The notes under the pieces: model-generated
Database searches by the model: none
The model's input: the letters and a program-made list of their open reading frames with translations, nothing else
What the model was told of the DNA's origin: nothing
Shown: positions 9,901 to 21,477 of the stretch, in pieces
Numbering within the stretch: position 1 is the first letter of the stretch
How the letters are laid out: the number at the start of each line of letters is the position of its first letter
Position numbers and translations under genes: made by a program
Source: Chlorella sorokiniana
Taxonomy: Eukaryota > Chlorophyta > Trebouxiophyceae > Chlorellales > Chlorellaceae
Length of the DNA stretch: 64,000 bases
NCBI GenBank assembly: GCA_025917655.1
Contig: CP084611.1
Location: 930,001 to 994,000, forward strand
Direction: 5' to 3'

Positions 9901-12900
9901 CCCCGCTAGTGTACTCCACCCGCCACCCGTAACCCTTGCCAGCCAAACAACGAATGGGGCCCTCCAGGCACTCACGTAGACGCCCCACTTGTGGCCGGTC
10001 CCAGGCGGCGGCGGGTGAGCCCCCACCACCTCGCCGCCCTCTGGCAGCTGCCGCGCGAGGGCCAGCGCCGCGCCGACGCTGGCGGTGCGCCGAGCCTCAA
10101 ACGCCAGCTCCGCCGCCTCCTCCTCCGCCATCATGCCGGAGTCCTGCTGGGCGGCGAGCCAGCGGGTGCGAGTGGTGGTGGGTGTGAGGGTGGGATGGGG
10201 CCGGGAAGGGGAGGGAGGACGCAGTGTGGCTCACCACTTGCAAAAGCAGCGTGGCTGTGCTGCTGGGATGGCGAGGCGGCGTTTCGATTAGGCAGCAGCA
10301 GGAGGAGAGCAGCAGCCGTGGCGGCTGGAGGGCTGGCGGTGGCCCGCGCATGCATGAGCAGCTCGTCACGGGCCTGCGCCCCGCCCCACGCACCAGGTCC
10401 GAGGCAGCGCCATCGCCGTCCTCCCCTCCCTCCGAGTCGCTGCCTGCCGCATCCTGCACCCGGGCGCCTCCCGCCGCAGCAGCGAGGCCAGGCGGCCGCC
10501 GGCGCCGCGCCGCTTGGAGCGCCCTGCGCCGCTGGGCCTGCATCACAGGTGCAAGGAAACGATGGAGGTGAGGTGGTCTGTGGGCGCGCGTGTGTGTGTG
10601 TGTGTGTGTGCGTGGGTGGGTGGGGGTGGGTGGGGGGGTGGGGGTTGAAAGCGGCAGGACCAGCTGGGGTAGCGAGGCAGAAAAAGCATCCGCGCTCTGC
10701 TGGAGAAGAAGGCCGACTTGCACGCGACTGGCAGCTCGCGAGGGGTGGCATGACAGCCAGGGCCACAGCACCACATGGAACCAAGCGCCCTTGTCTCCGC
10801 ACCCGTCCAGGCTCTGCACGCTGACCGCGCTGAGCGCCACGTCGCCCTCCGCCTCGTCGTCCCACGCCTCGTCCCAGCCCGCGCTGAAGTCGTCCCGGGG
10901 CGGCGCCGCCTGGCCGTGGGAGCCCTTGCGCTTCTTGCTGGCAGCCAGGCCCGCGGCCGCGGCTGCGCTGCGCGGAGCACTCAAAGGCTCGCCGGGCAGC
11001 TCTGGCAGGGGGCTCGCCCGCTGCGCGTGCCGGGACGGGGGGGCGCAGGCTCAAGTGCAGCTTGGTGGAGCCAGGGAGGCAGTCTGGGAGGCGGCTCGAC
11101 AGTAGCCGCATGCCAACCGCTGGCTGGGTGCCCCCACAACGCAGCCCGGCAGCGAGCACGCCTCACCCGCCCACCGCGCGCACGGTGCAGTGCAGTCGCT
11201 GCGCGGAGCAGCGGTCTGGCAGCAGGCAGAGCAGGAGGCGGCTGCCGACACGCGCCCCCAGCGCCTCCAGCACCGCTCGCAGCCCCGCCGGCTGCAGCTG
11301 CATGCCGTCGTCGGTGTGGAGCAGCTGCACGTCCCAGCAAGGGCCCGTCCCCTGCTCGCCCGCCTCGGAGCCAGCTGCAGGCGCCGCACCGCTGGCACCC
11401 CGTCGCCCGCGGTGGCGGGGGCGGAGGGCGGCGCGCGCGTCATGCGCAGCACGCGCGGCACGCCCAGCTCCGCCGCCTCGCCCAACACCTGGTCCACCCA
11501 GAACCAATACACCCCGACTGGAAAACACGAAACGCAGCGGGGGAGGGGCATGGCGGCAGGATCAAAGGAGGGGCTGAGAGCAGGGCTCGGGCACAGTGGG
11601 TAGCCAGGACAGAGCACTGACCTGTACCCTGCCCTATGGCTCAACAGCAAGCCGCCCTTCCCCGCATTGCAAGTGATAAAGTGCACTGCTGCGCCTCACA
11701 GGGCAGGTAGACACGCGGCTTGGGGCCGTTGGAGGGGTCCAGGTTGCCCTTGGTCAGCTCCTTGAGCCACGCGCGGCTAGTGGCCTGGAAGCGCTGCGGC
11801 AGGGCGGGCGCGGGGGCAGGGAGGAGGCGGGGGGGCAGGAAGAGGGAGGGTGGTGAAGGGTGCAGAGAGAGCTGCAAGCGACGTTGCTGGTCAAGGTTGA
11901 AGAACGGCAGCGACAGCCTGGGCGCTCGGTGGGCGGGTGCAGGGATGGGATCGAGCGGCGCGCGGGAGGGGCAGCAGGCTGCGGCCGACGCTCACCGCCC
12001 GCCCGCGATGGCTGCCCGTGCTGGCCGCGCTGCCCGGCCGGCCCGCTGCAGCGCCGCGCCCCTGCCGGACGACGCCCGGCGCGGCTGCTGCTGCGGGGGG
12101 CGCGCTGCTGCAGCCGCTGCTGCTGCAACGCCAGCATGGCGCCCTGCACCTCCTTCCAAGCTTCCTGCACGACAGGCAGGAAGCACAGCATACGCCCAAT
12201 CAGGCAGCACAAAGCAGTCGGGCTCATCAACTTCCAGGCATAAGATTGCATGAGGAGCTGCCGTGCCTCCTCGTTGTCGAGCTGACAGGCAGACTTGCCA
12301 TGTCTGGGAGCCAGGTGGGAGTAAGCGGCATCAGCCGGCCCAGCTGGGCCAGCGAGCATGCGCTGCACACAGCCATGTGAGCGGGCGGCCCATACCCTGC
12401 GGCGGCAAGCAACATAGGAGTTGGGCAGGAGCCAGCGGCGTCAGGGGGTTGGAAGGGCCGCGAGCGGCAGGGCGCCGCGCTGCGAGCCGCCGCCGCGTGC
12501 AGGGAGGCATGCAGGTGAGCGATGGCATGCCCGCCCGACTGCCTGCTCGGGGTGATGGCATGGAGGTGAATCGGCGCTCACCTGCATGCGTCGCAGCTGG
12601 CCGGCGTCCACTCGCTTGGCGCACATGTCACACGTCAGCTGCCCGCTGGCCTCGGCCGCCGGCGCCCCGCCCTCCGCCTGCCGCCGCTCCAGGAGCTGCA
12701 GGTACCGCCGGAGGTGGGCCAGCAGCTGATCCCACAGCGCGCCGCTGTCAGGGAAGACCCTGGTGCGGCGTAGCGCCTCCAGCTCCGACAGGCGGGCACG
12801 CAGCGCGGCGGGCTCGGTGGGCTGGTCAAAGAAGAGCTGGCGCAGCGCCGGCAGGCCCAGCTGCTGCGGCTGCTGGCGCGCTGGCGGCGAGGGCGCCGCT

Positions 12901-13380
12901 GCGCTGGGCGGGGCCTGCGGCGGCCGTGCAGCCGGGCGCCGCTTGGTGCAGCCGTGTGGGCGGGCGGCTTGGGCGGGCCCGGCATGGTTGGCACCCCTGG
13001 CTGCCCGTTTGCTGCTGCTGGCGCTGCTGCTGGCATGGTCCCTCCCATGGAAGGAGGTGGGGAGTGCGTGGCATGGCTGCTGCAGCTCCCGCCCTTGCAT
13101 TCTCAGTGCTGGCTGCGGAAGGCAGGCCTGCAGCTGATGCCCGGGGTGGGATGGCGTCCAACACCGGCCTGGAGCTGGGTGGCTGTGCTGCTGCCAGACG
13201 CGTGGAGGCAGCCGCCAGGCCGTTGCTAGGTTGGCCAGGAGGGCCTTCAGGGGCCACCGCGGCAGTCGAGGCAGGCGCTCCTCCTGCTGTTGCCCCCAGG
13301 GCTGGGACTTGCTCAGGCACGCGCAGTGCGCCTGGCGCGCCGGCGCTCTCCGCGCCTGCCGGCGCACCAGCCGGCTCCAT
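7000..13380 (-). CDS. Gene E: large protein with degenerate AP2-like repeats and family tail
   Basis: The start at 13380 (MEPAGAPAGAESAGAP) is the first Met with sustained coding composition and is uncertain. Visible parts in order: a Leu-rich segment with LPALRQLFFDQP (about 12850) and a CxxC pair, TCDMCAKRVDAG (about 12620); WLKELTKGNLDPSNGPKPRV (11770) and WDVQLLHTDDG with LRAVLEALGARVGSRLLL (11330-11220), perhaps B3-like; an acidic low-complexity stretch (10980-10800); AP2-like repeat a, with HKWGVYV, WFGRLDRQRAAVAADLVAVW and ELNLGAGYQGDEELLEQLR (10010-9200); FLAAVVPQDP (9010); AP2-like repeat b, with RRVGVVFSERDNSWTAA, then QAEVARDLLAVWGWLALGG, a Gln insertion and HPLAFYVRWAPHLRQL (8780-8210); GGEVEPYVQVV (8005); and the tail, MLRPLKLLAIGGKGGQVLW, intron, DIVRNWRAYPLSKQHEIFDA, stop at 7000. 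Two frame changes near the start fit missing bases. DNA binding is inferred from the AP2 likeness; several AP2 consensus residues are lost. Confidence 0.55.
10590..10650. repeat. GT repeat followed by G-rich tract in a gene E intron
   Basis: A run of GT units passes into GTGGGTGGGGGTGGG-type sequence on the plus strand. Four or more G-runs in close order could fold as a G-quadruplex. It lies between coding pieces of gene E. Confidence 0.8.
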
Positions 13381-14217
13381 TGGGTGGGCAAGCGCGGCTG
13401 GCAGACGCTGGGAGCCTGAGTCGTTGCCTGTAAAGAGGAAGGCCGAGGAGGCGGGTGCCGAGCAGGGTGGCAGGCCGCGGTGGGAGAGTCAGCACCTGCA
13501 ACAACCCTTGAACAGGTGTCAGAAAGACAAATGAGGCTGCATCAGGAGCGAAAGATCCCACACCCGGGGCCCCCTTTGTCCCCTGCCTCCAACCTGCTCA
13601 GCTGCTGCCACTGACGAAGGAAGGCCGCTCACAGCGCTCTGCAGAGCATTTGGCGGCGGGAAACCACTAAATGAAGGAGGGCGCCCGTCGCGCCGCAGCG
13701 TCATCCGTGTTCTCGTGCTGCGCCCCATGCAGACACCCAATGTCCTGCACCAATTCTGGAAAAAGTTGTCTGGCAACATAGACTATGCATGTTACTGCAA
13801 AACAGCACAAATACGTGGAAGTAGCGCGGTCAATAGGCGCAGGACCCCTCCTTATAATCCCCGCTGTTGCGTTGTCTGGCGTGGCGGCGCCCGATCGTCT
13901 GTGGGTGTTGCAAAGTTGGGAGATGTTGCGGTGTTGGCCTGTTGCTTACGCAACAGCAGCCGATCAGCTGCAGTGTGGAGGGCATCCACGGGCATTGCAA
14001 ACGCCCAGGCCCATCCGGTGCCATGCTCAAGCCGCTGTCCTGCTGGGAACGGCGGGAGGAGGGCCCTTGCATGCCGCCATGACAGGGCGATTTGTCGGTT
14101 TTGCGTATCGTGTCGCCGTGAAGTGTCTTCCAAAGTCCCACGTGATTCTTGCAAACAGGCTCCGGCTGTTGGATATCGGCAACCTTTCGAGAGTTTCAGT
14201 GCGCTCTCCCACGCAGC
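13381..14217. promoter_or_regulatory. Divergent intergenic region between gene E and the PHD gene
   Basis: About 840 bases separate two divergent starts. No TATA box or clear motif was recognised. Open frames here lack family likeness. The base composition is less biased than in the flanking coding parts. Confidence 0.4.
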
Positions 14218-16210
14218 ATGGACGCAGCCTCAGTCGGGCACGTGCCAGATGCGACAGTCGCGGTCCACGGCAGCCAGTCAGGCCCGCCGGACACCACCCC
14301 GCCACCCTTGCGCAACGCCGTGCCGCCGCGGAGTCGCGCGACGAGCTGGTGGCGGTGCTGGGGGACCTGGCATGCAGCGACCTCAACATCCTCAGGAAGG
14401 TACTGCGGCTGCACAAGACGAGGATGGCAGACCAGCCTCCTTCGCCCTCAGAGGCGGGCTTTGCTCAGCACCTGTACGTCGCGCGCCTTGAGCTGCTCAT
14501 CCGCCTTCGAGAGCAGGAGGAAGAGCAGCGGCAGCAGCAGCCAGCGCCGCAAGCAGCGGAGGTGAAGCAAGAGCAGATCGTTGAAGTGACCAGCGACAAT
14601 GAGCCTGCGGACCCTCCTGGCAAACTTGATAGCGGAGCGTGCTCGCAGCTTGCCGCGGCGCTGCCGCCTGCTGGGCAAGAGCAGCTTGAACGGCCCAGCG
14701 GCAGCAGCGACAGCGTCGAAGCCACCGTGCTGGCGGCACAGCACCCGAAAGAGGCGCTGCTTACCGCCCTGTTGGTGCGGTACACGCTGCGTCTGCGCGG
14801 TGGGGCCACCGCGAGCCTCAAAAAAATGCTGGGCACTCACCATCTGGCCGACCAGCCCGTGCGCCTGGTCGGGGCCGGCGGCGCTGTGATGGGCAGCGGG
14901 CGCCTGGATGCAGGCGGCGGCATCCTGTGCGCATGCGAGCCCTGCTGCGGGCGCCGGTTCAGGCTGCGAGCCTTCTTGGATCACTGCGGGGCGGCTGGGC
15001 TGGAGCCGGGCGATGCACTTGTGCTACAAGGTTGGCTGCTTCTGGCTGCTGGCTGTTGGCTGCTGCTGGGAGGGAGGCTCCCGTGCCTCGGCATGCAACG
15101 CAGCCGACTGCGGCATACTGCGTGCATGCGTGCAGCTGTGCACGAGCCAGCGTCCCATCTTGCGTGGCCTGTGCAGAGACCGGACGCAGCTTGAGCCAGC
15201 AGCTGGCCCTGGTGAACAGCCCGCACCTGGCCTCCGCAGCGGCAGCCGCCGGCGTCGATCTGAACAGCGACGTCTGCCGGGCTTGCGGGGAAGTGGGCAC
15301 ACTGCTGTGCTGTGACAGCTGCACCAACGCTTACCACGAGGGCTGCACACAACTGAAGGCGAAACCACAGGTGACCGGGCGGCAGCATGCTGACACGGCT
15401 CTCTGTTATGAAGGGCGGGCAAGCTGTGCCTGGCTTGCTCCGGTCTGCACAGTTCGTTTTCCGGCCCTCTGTAGAGCGAATGGCTGTGTCCAGAATGCGT
15501 GGAGGAGCAGCAGGAGGAAGCTCGCAAGCGCCCAAAGATGGAGGTTGCTGCCCCCTCTGCGCAAGGCAGCCAGCATTTGCGGAAGCCGCTTGTGGCGTCG
15601 GTGGCCCCCGGAGGCACTGCTGGCGGGATCAAGCTGCGATTGATCATAAAGAGGGAGATCAAGCAAGATCCTGGGCCTGTCGAGAAGAGCAGCAGAGACG
15701 ATGCCGCAGCCGGCTTCACAGGGGCAGACCAGCCCTTGAACATGGAGAGCACCGCTTCTCAGCCCGCCCCCTTGCCAAGCCCTGCACGCGAGCAGCAAGC
15801 GCGCCAGCTGGCACCAGGCAGGCCAGGCGGAAGCGAGGTGGAGCCGCAGGAGCAGCAGCAGGGGGCGCAGGCTCCCTTGGCCACCGAGAGCGCTGGCCCC
15901 GGCCTGCAGAGCCGCTTCTTCATGCTGGTGCTTGGGCGGCTGAGGACGGCAGGGCTGCCGCCAGACCGCGTGCAGGTGAGCCCAGCCCACAGGCATCGGC
16001 GCCTGGCCGGCCTGCACACCCCTTGCTGTGCGGTGCCAGCGCCTTGACCGCAAATCGATTGTTGCTGCCCTGCCGCTCCTGTGCCAGGCATTCATGCGGC
16101 GCTATGCGCGCCTTGCGCCGGCAGACCGGCAGCGGGCGGCGGAACAGCTGCAAGCACACAGCACGGCGGCAGAGGTGTGCACCTCGGTAGCGGCCGTCTT
16201 GCATCTATGA
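14218..16210 (+). CDS. PHD-finger protein with upstream Jas/SAND-like Cys motif
   Basis: A likely nuclear reader of histone tails. Four exons fit: 14218-15030, 15177-15370, 15475-15975 and 16088-16210, giving about 543 residues after adding one C in the CCCC run at 14297-14300. Exon 1 carries a Gln/Glu-rich part and GGILCACEPCCGRRFRLRAF with FLDHCGAAGLEPGDALVLQ. That Cys/His arrangement is like the short motif that precedes PHD fingers in plant IDM1-type proteins. Exon 2 has the PHD finger, VCRACGEVGTLLCCDSC and AYHEGC, completed in exon 3 by SEWLCPECVEEQ, so all eight zinc ligands are present. Exon 3 continues with KLRLIIKREIKQDPG, a sumoylation-like site. Exon 4 has RRYARLAPADRQRAAEQL. No acetyltransferase domain is seen, unlike IDM1. 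The start depends on the frame correction. Confidence 0.75.
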
Positions 16211-17328
16211 TGAATTGTCAATCATGGGCATCGCTGCAACCATGCAACTGCATTGCTGAGTTCAGAGGGTTGCTGGAAGGGACGGTCTGCTGAAGCTACT
16301 GTGGATCCGGCCCCGCAAAACTTGAATACCTCGTCATCCTTAATCCACCGAGCTCCATTGCTTCCATGCTACTGCGCTGGGCCGTGCCTCAAGGTCCTCT
16401 CTTGCCTCGCCGTGAGCTGCCAGCGGGGCTTTGGTGGGATCCAGCAGCTTGCTTACCCCACACAGCAGCTGCCGGCCGGGGATGGGCGCGTGGGGCGGTG
16501 ATGGCGCTTCCACGCCAACAGCCCCAATACCACCCGCTGAGTGTGCATAGGCAACGCCAGCAGCCGGCCCTGTCGAACATGCACAAAAAGAATGGTGGGG
16601 CGACGCTCGAGGCCAAACTTTGGCGGAGAGTGGCGCAGGGGCGGAGGCGGGGGTGACAGCGCACCCCGCCTCTGCAGCCTTTCACACTGTTCGCTTGTTC
16701 GCTTAATGAGCATTTTCGAGGGAAATAAAATGAAAATTACGAAAGCAGTCCCCGCATAACCCTCACCCTGCTTTTTGGCCTCTTGTCCGTCTGCTAAGAG
16801 GCTGATAATTGGCTCTTGTGGTTTCGAAGAGCCAAGATGTTGGGGTCCATTGCTGGAAGTTGAGCCTTCCATGGTTGCCTGTCGCCAGTTCACTGGTAAT
16901 CGTTATCGACAGTGATGTTCAAAGCAATTAAGGTTGTTTGACAACGCTCAAGGGGGTCAACAGCTCAAGCGTGGCACGCAGTCCCCCGCTGGACCCTCTT
17001 TGCATGGCGCCATGTGGCAGCGGCTGCAAGCAGCGCTCTCGACCCATGGAGAAGATGGCAAGGGAAAGCCTGCTATCAAGTTGAGCTCAGGCTGCCTTCG
17101 TTATGCAAAGTTCAGGTTGCAATAGAACATGACAGCGCCGCAGCCGCTAGACGTAGTGCTGTGGCCGCGCTGCAGCGCTCAGCGTGGCGGCGGGAGCAAG
17201 GTCGGTTGATTTGTCACGCCATGCATGTCAGCTTACGCAAGCCAAAAATTTAATCCTTTCACAATGCACGACACCGCTTTGTGGACCGCATCCAACCACG
17301 ATCATTTCCCGCAGCAGTGAGGGCGACT
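16211..17328. other. Intergenic region, about 1.1 kb
   Basis: It holds the 3' end of the PHD gene and the upstream region of the next gene. No coding part, RNA gene or repeat was recognised. It is less GC-rich than its flanks. Confidence 0.5.
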
Positions 17329-19787
17329 ATGTGGCGAGGAGACTCACTTTATGATGATCATCATGAGGTTTCAGATTCTTTAGAAGAAGCGGACGACTTC
17401 CGTGTCGTCTATGGTGAAGCGTCGCAAGACGGAGGCGCAGATGCTGCACTGGAGCAGGTCTGCATAAACAACTGCACAAATGTTTGCCGGGTGTGGGAGA
17501 TGGTTGCATCCTGCTTCAGACTCAGGCTTGTCAGAGCTGGCGCTGCCTCTCAGTGTGCTGAACCCCGCTCCTCCTCTGCAGCCTGGTCGGCGTCGGTACG
17601 CGCTTCCACAGGCCAGCAGTGCCATTAAGGCCCCAGGCAGAGGTCCAACGCGTGAAGTCTTAGAAGCAACAGCTGCACCACATCCTGCAGCAGCCTCACC
17701 ATCGGGCTCGGAGGGTGGGCGCAACGGCAGTCAGGATGCCTCGCCCAGGCTAGCCACGCAGGCGGCCAAGCAGCTGCCGCCCCTGAGCCTTGCCCAGGAG
17801 CTGCACACCGTCTTGAACGATTTCACACAGCAGCAGCAGGCTTTGCAGCAGCAGCACCCGGATGAGGCTGGCAGGGGCGAGGCAGCGCAGGCTCGGCGCA
17901 GCGGCAGCCGCCGCATCATGCACAACAGCCCTGTGGTGCCGCCCCTTCCGGAGCCGCCTCCGGCGACAGGCACCAGCATGCACGGCAGCAGGCGGCGCTG
18001 GCGGCCACCCGACCTGGCAGCCCATGCGCAGCGCTCGAGGCAGCAAGATCTGCCAGCTCAGCATGGCGCTTCCGGCCAGCACAGCAACGCTGGTGCTTTC
18101 TTCTCTGTGGATGAAGATCTGCTGCAGGCTCACGCTCAGCGCCAAGCGCTGAAGGGCAGTGCAGCACGTACAAAAGAGGCTGCAGCACCGCATCGGCGGC
18201 CTCGCCAGCGCACCGTTGGTTGGGACTCCCCGCAGGCAGACGCCGCAGCAGCGCCGCAGCACGAGCAAACCCCGCAGCCATTCCAGCGCGTGAACCCCCT
18301 GTCAGCCCTGCTTGGTGGCGGAGGTAGCGAATCACAGCGGCCTGCCACCACGGGCGGCAGGCTGAGGGGCCGGCACCCTATTTATGGCGCCTCAGCCACG
18401 CCGGCCGCAGGGGGCGACGCTAATGACAACCTCTCTGGCTGCAGCCGGTTGAGCCAGGCACCGGGCCTGCGTGACGCGCCCCTCACCTCCTCGCGACATG
18501 CGGCTGGGCAGCGCCGTCATGCGCGCCACCAGCACTCACGCCTAGCCACCCACGCTGCTGTTGCCGCTGACTCACATGTCGGGGCAGCTGGAGGCCAGGC
18601 GGACATGCCGGGCAGTGCTGGATCCTCAGCAGCAGCTCTGCGGCTGATGCTGGGACGCGAAGCGGCAGCGACTGAGCGGCATCAGCCCTTCCAGCCCCGG
18701 CCGCAGCGGCCTCCCCCTCCAGGGGACGCGATCGAGGACGCAGCTGAGGACGCCGTGGAGGAGGATGAGGACGAGCAGCAGCCGCGGCGGCAGCAGCAGC
18801 AGCAGCAGCAGCAGCAATGGGCGCCAGACGCCAAACAGCAGCAAGTCGGCCCTTGGAGCCCCGCCGGTGCCACCGACCCATTTCGCACCCCGGGACAGCC
18901 GCTGCGACAGCGGCAGCGTGGTGCAGGTCCTCACGATGGGGAGACTTGGCGGGACAACAGGCTGTCATCGGAGGCTCGGGTGGTGCTGGCGGCGCCGCTA
19001 CTCAAGCAGGCCCCCAGGGTCCTCCCACGGCAAGAGCCTCTCCCTGCAGCGCCAGTTCATCGCGCAACTGCAGCCAGTCAGCCGCCCTGCCGCCGCCGCC
19101 ACCATTCTGGCGCAGCGGCAGCGGCTGGCGGGTGCGGCGGGGCTTCACGCGCGCATGCAGGCGCTGCTGGCGGCGGAGCGCGCTGAGCTCGCGGCGGCGC
19201 AGTCGCCTGCACGGCGTGCGGGCGGCGGGGCTGGGCCCCGGCTGACAGTACTAGAGAAGGTTCTGGAGGCGAGCCTGACCAAGTGTCATTGCAGGTGAAG
19301 GATGGGGGGGGGTGACATGTGATCGTGGCACAAAGTGTCACAAGAGAAGGGAGGAGACGAGCGAAGTGCCCGGGCGGCCTTGAACAATGCCTGCTCGCTC
19401 ATAGTGTCAAGCGCCTCGCCTCTGTCCGTCCCTGATATGCCACAGGTGTGATGCCACCGCTGCCGCCGCCCTGGGCGCCGCGGAGGTCGTCGCTCTGCTG
19501 CAGAACCGAGTGGCTCGGGAGGTGGACACGACACCGGGCAGCGTGCTGGCGCTGCAAGAGGTGCGGCGCAGCCTGGCGCAATGGCTGGGTGCTAAGGTGT
19601 CGGGAATGAGGGGTGTGGGAAATTTTGTTGGATCTGTGACGAAGTGTGCAATGGGTGCGGTTCAACTGCCCGTCGGTCACAGGTGCCGCCGTTTGCCCTC
19701 CTCTGTGCAGCCGTGGCGCGTGATTGCCGTGGAAGGCAGCCGCTGGCCGGCGGTGCTCTGCTACGCTGTGACCAACCACACATGTAA
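17329..19787 (+). CDS. Unrecognised low-complexity protein with short coiled coil
   Basis: I do not recognise the family. Exon 1 (17329-17457, phase 0) encodes an acidic start, MWRGDSLYDDHHEVSDSLEE. Exon 2 starts at 17582 after a good acceptor in matching phase and runs for about 1.7 kb, mostly Ala/Gln/Pro/His-rich and probably disordered, with a pure Gln run near 18800. Its end is more regular: LQRQFIAQLQPVSRP, then ILAQRQRLAGAAGLHARMQA and LLAAERAELAAAQ, likely a coiled coil. Further exons add AEVVALLQNRVAREVDT and VLALQEVRRSLAQWLGAK, then a final exon ending at 19787. A frame change near 18990 suggests missing bases. The helical C-terminal part is the best piece for a distant homology search. 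Confidence 0.55.
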
Positions 19788-19999
19788 TGGATGATTATGG
19801 CTCGATCGCCGATGTGTGTGCTTGTTGAGGAGCACTCACAGTGGAAGATTGTGCACGAGATGCGTGCGGCCATGCTATGACGGCGGCGCCCTTCACTGCA
19901 TAACCCTAAGTAAGTACCTGAAGGATGCGATCACGCAGCCTATAGAAGCAGTTTGTCCAATTCCGACTCCTCTTGTGGCAGAGGCAAGCAAAGCGCAAC

Positions 20000-21353
20000 A
20001 TGGCCGAAGCGAGTCGGCCCCCACTTCCCCTTTCACGGAAGAAACTGCGAGGCAAAAGGTGCTTGTGTACAATCCATCGATCGCAACGCCGGAGACTCTG
20101 GCCAGCAGTGTTCCTGCCGCCTGCCGCCGCCTTCACAGCTTGCAAGCGCCAAGACGCAGCCCACCCAGCAAAGCGCAATAAAACATGCCTGCGGCCTGCC
20201 TGCATGGTGCAGGTGAAGGCGGCAGAGGATGCATGGAACACACGAGACCCTGACCGCGTAGCGCTGGCGTACACCGAGGACACCGAGTGGCGCAACCGTG
20301 CAGAGTTCGTGAAGGGCCGGGAGGCTGTGCGGCAGGTGATCCCACAGGGTGTTTTTGCGCTTACCAGGAAAATTGTGCAAGCCATGGCTTGCTCACTGAG
20401 TTTGGCATCACCGTTGCCGCTTGCATGCACCCTGCCTCGTCTGCCTCCCCATCTTCATGGTCCCGCCTGCCGCCCCTCCAGCAGTTCCTGCGCCGCAAGT
20501 GGGAGCGCGAGCAGGGCTATGCACTGCGCAAGTACTACTGGGCCCACCGGGAGAATCGGATTGCGGTGTGCTTTGGTGAGGCCCTTCCCGTGCCTGCTGA
20601 CGTGCCTGGCACCCACGCTAGTGCTGGCGTAGCAGCCGGCTGCCTCCAGCCATCGTTGCCAGCGGGCATGCTGAGCTGTGCAGGGAACGCCCGTATCTTG
20701 AAGGCGCCTACCATCACACACATTTTGCGCCGCCCCTTCTTCCCCAGAGTATGAGTACCGCGATGCAGGCGGGCAGTGGTACCGAGCCTACGGCAACGAG
20801 AACTGGGAGTTTGATGAACGGGTGGGCAACTCCTGCACAGACTTGGTACCAGTTGTCCCATCGCTCGTGAGCCCGCTGCCTGCTCTGCTTGCAACCCCTG
20901 AGCATCAATGCAAACCAAGTGCTGCAGGGGCTGATGAGGAAGCGCATTGCTTGCATCAATGAGGCCCCCATCAAGGCCAGCGAGCGGCGCATTTCCGTGT
21001 CACAGCCTGTGGACAATACCTGGCTTGGGGAACAGGTGTGCTGGGGCGCAAGCGGCTGCATCGCTGCACAGCAGCAAGCAGGACGCTCGCCAACAACAAA
21101 TTGGATAAGGAGCAGTGCAACGCACATGTTCCTGACGCCATGGCTGCTGGCGCACGCTGCACCGTGGTGCAGGGCGTTGGCGGCAGCGAGTTCCCTCTCA
21201 GCGGCGGCAACCTCCCCGCATACTGATTGGGCTGCCATGGTGTTAGGGGTGCCGTGTGCAACAGCACATCGTGCATTCACAGGGTACGCAAGGCGGTGTC
21301 ATCAAAAAGCCAGCGCGTCGGTACGTGTGTGGGCAGCCATGCCCATGCAATGA
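20000..21353 (+). CDS. DUF1348 family protein (NTF2-like fold)
   Basis: Members are small proteins of unknown activity with an NTF2/SnoaL-like fold, common in bacteria and fungi. Exons: 20000-20058, 20213-20335, 20485-20575, 20748-20821 and from 20928. Visible motifs in order are FTEETARQK joined across the first intron to [20 protein letters not shown], then [66 protein letters not shown] and [20 protein letters not shown]. The family N-terminus (RPPLPPFT) appears only if one C is added to the run at 20027-20030, which joins [10 protein letters not shown] to the rest. Everything else is intact. The 3' end is uncertain: the exon may read through to 21353 or splice from 21035 to 21283. Confidence 0.85.
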
Positions 21354-21477
21354 GCAGCATGAGTGCAGGCAGCATCACATGCATACCAAAATTGTAGCGG
21401 GGTTCTGCAAACATAATGTCGACCAAGCATGATACTTTGGACGAAAAGGTGGCGCTCCGGCCAGGCACAGCTGCCCC

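Noticed and set aside
1-13500. The repeated minus-strand cluster as a mobile element
   Set aside because: No transposase, reverse transcriptase, terminal repeats or target-site duplications were seen; coding pieces resemble gene H and fit tandem gene duplication.
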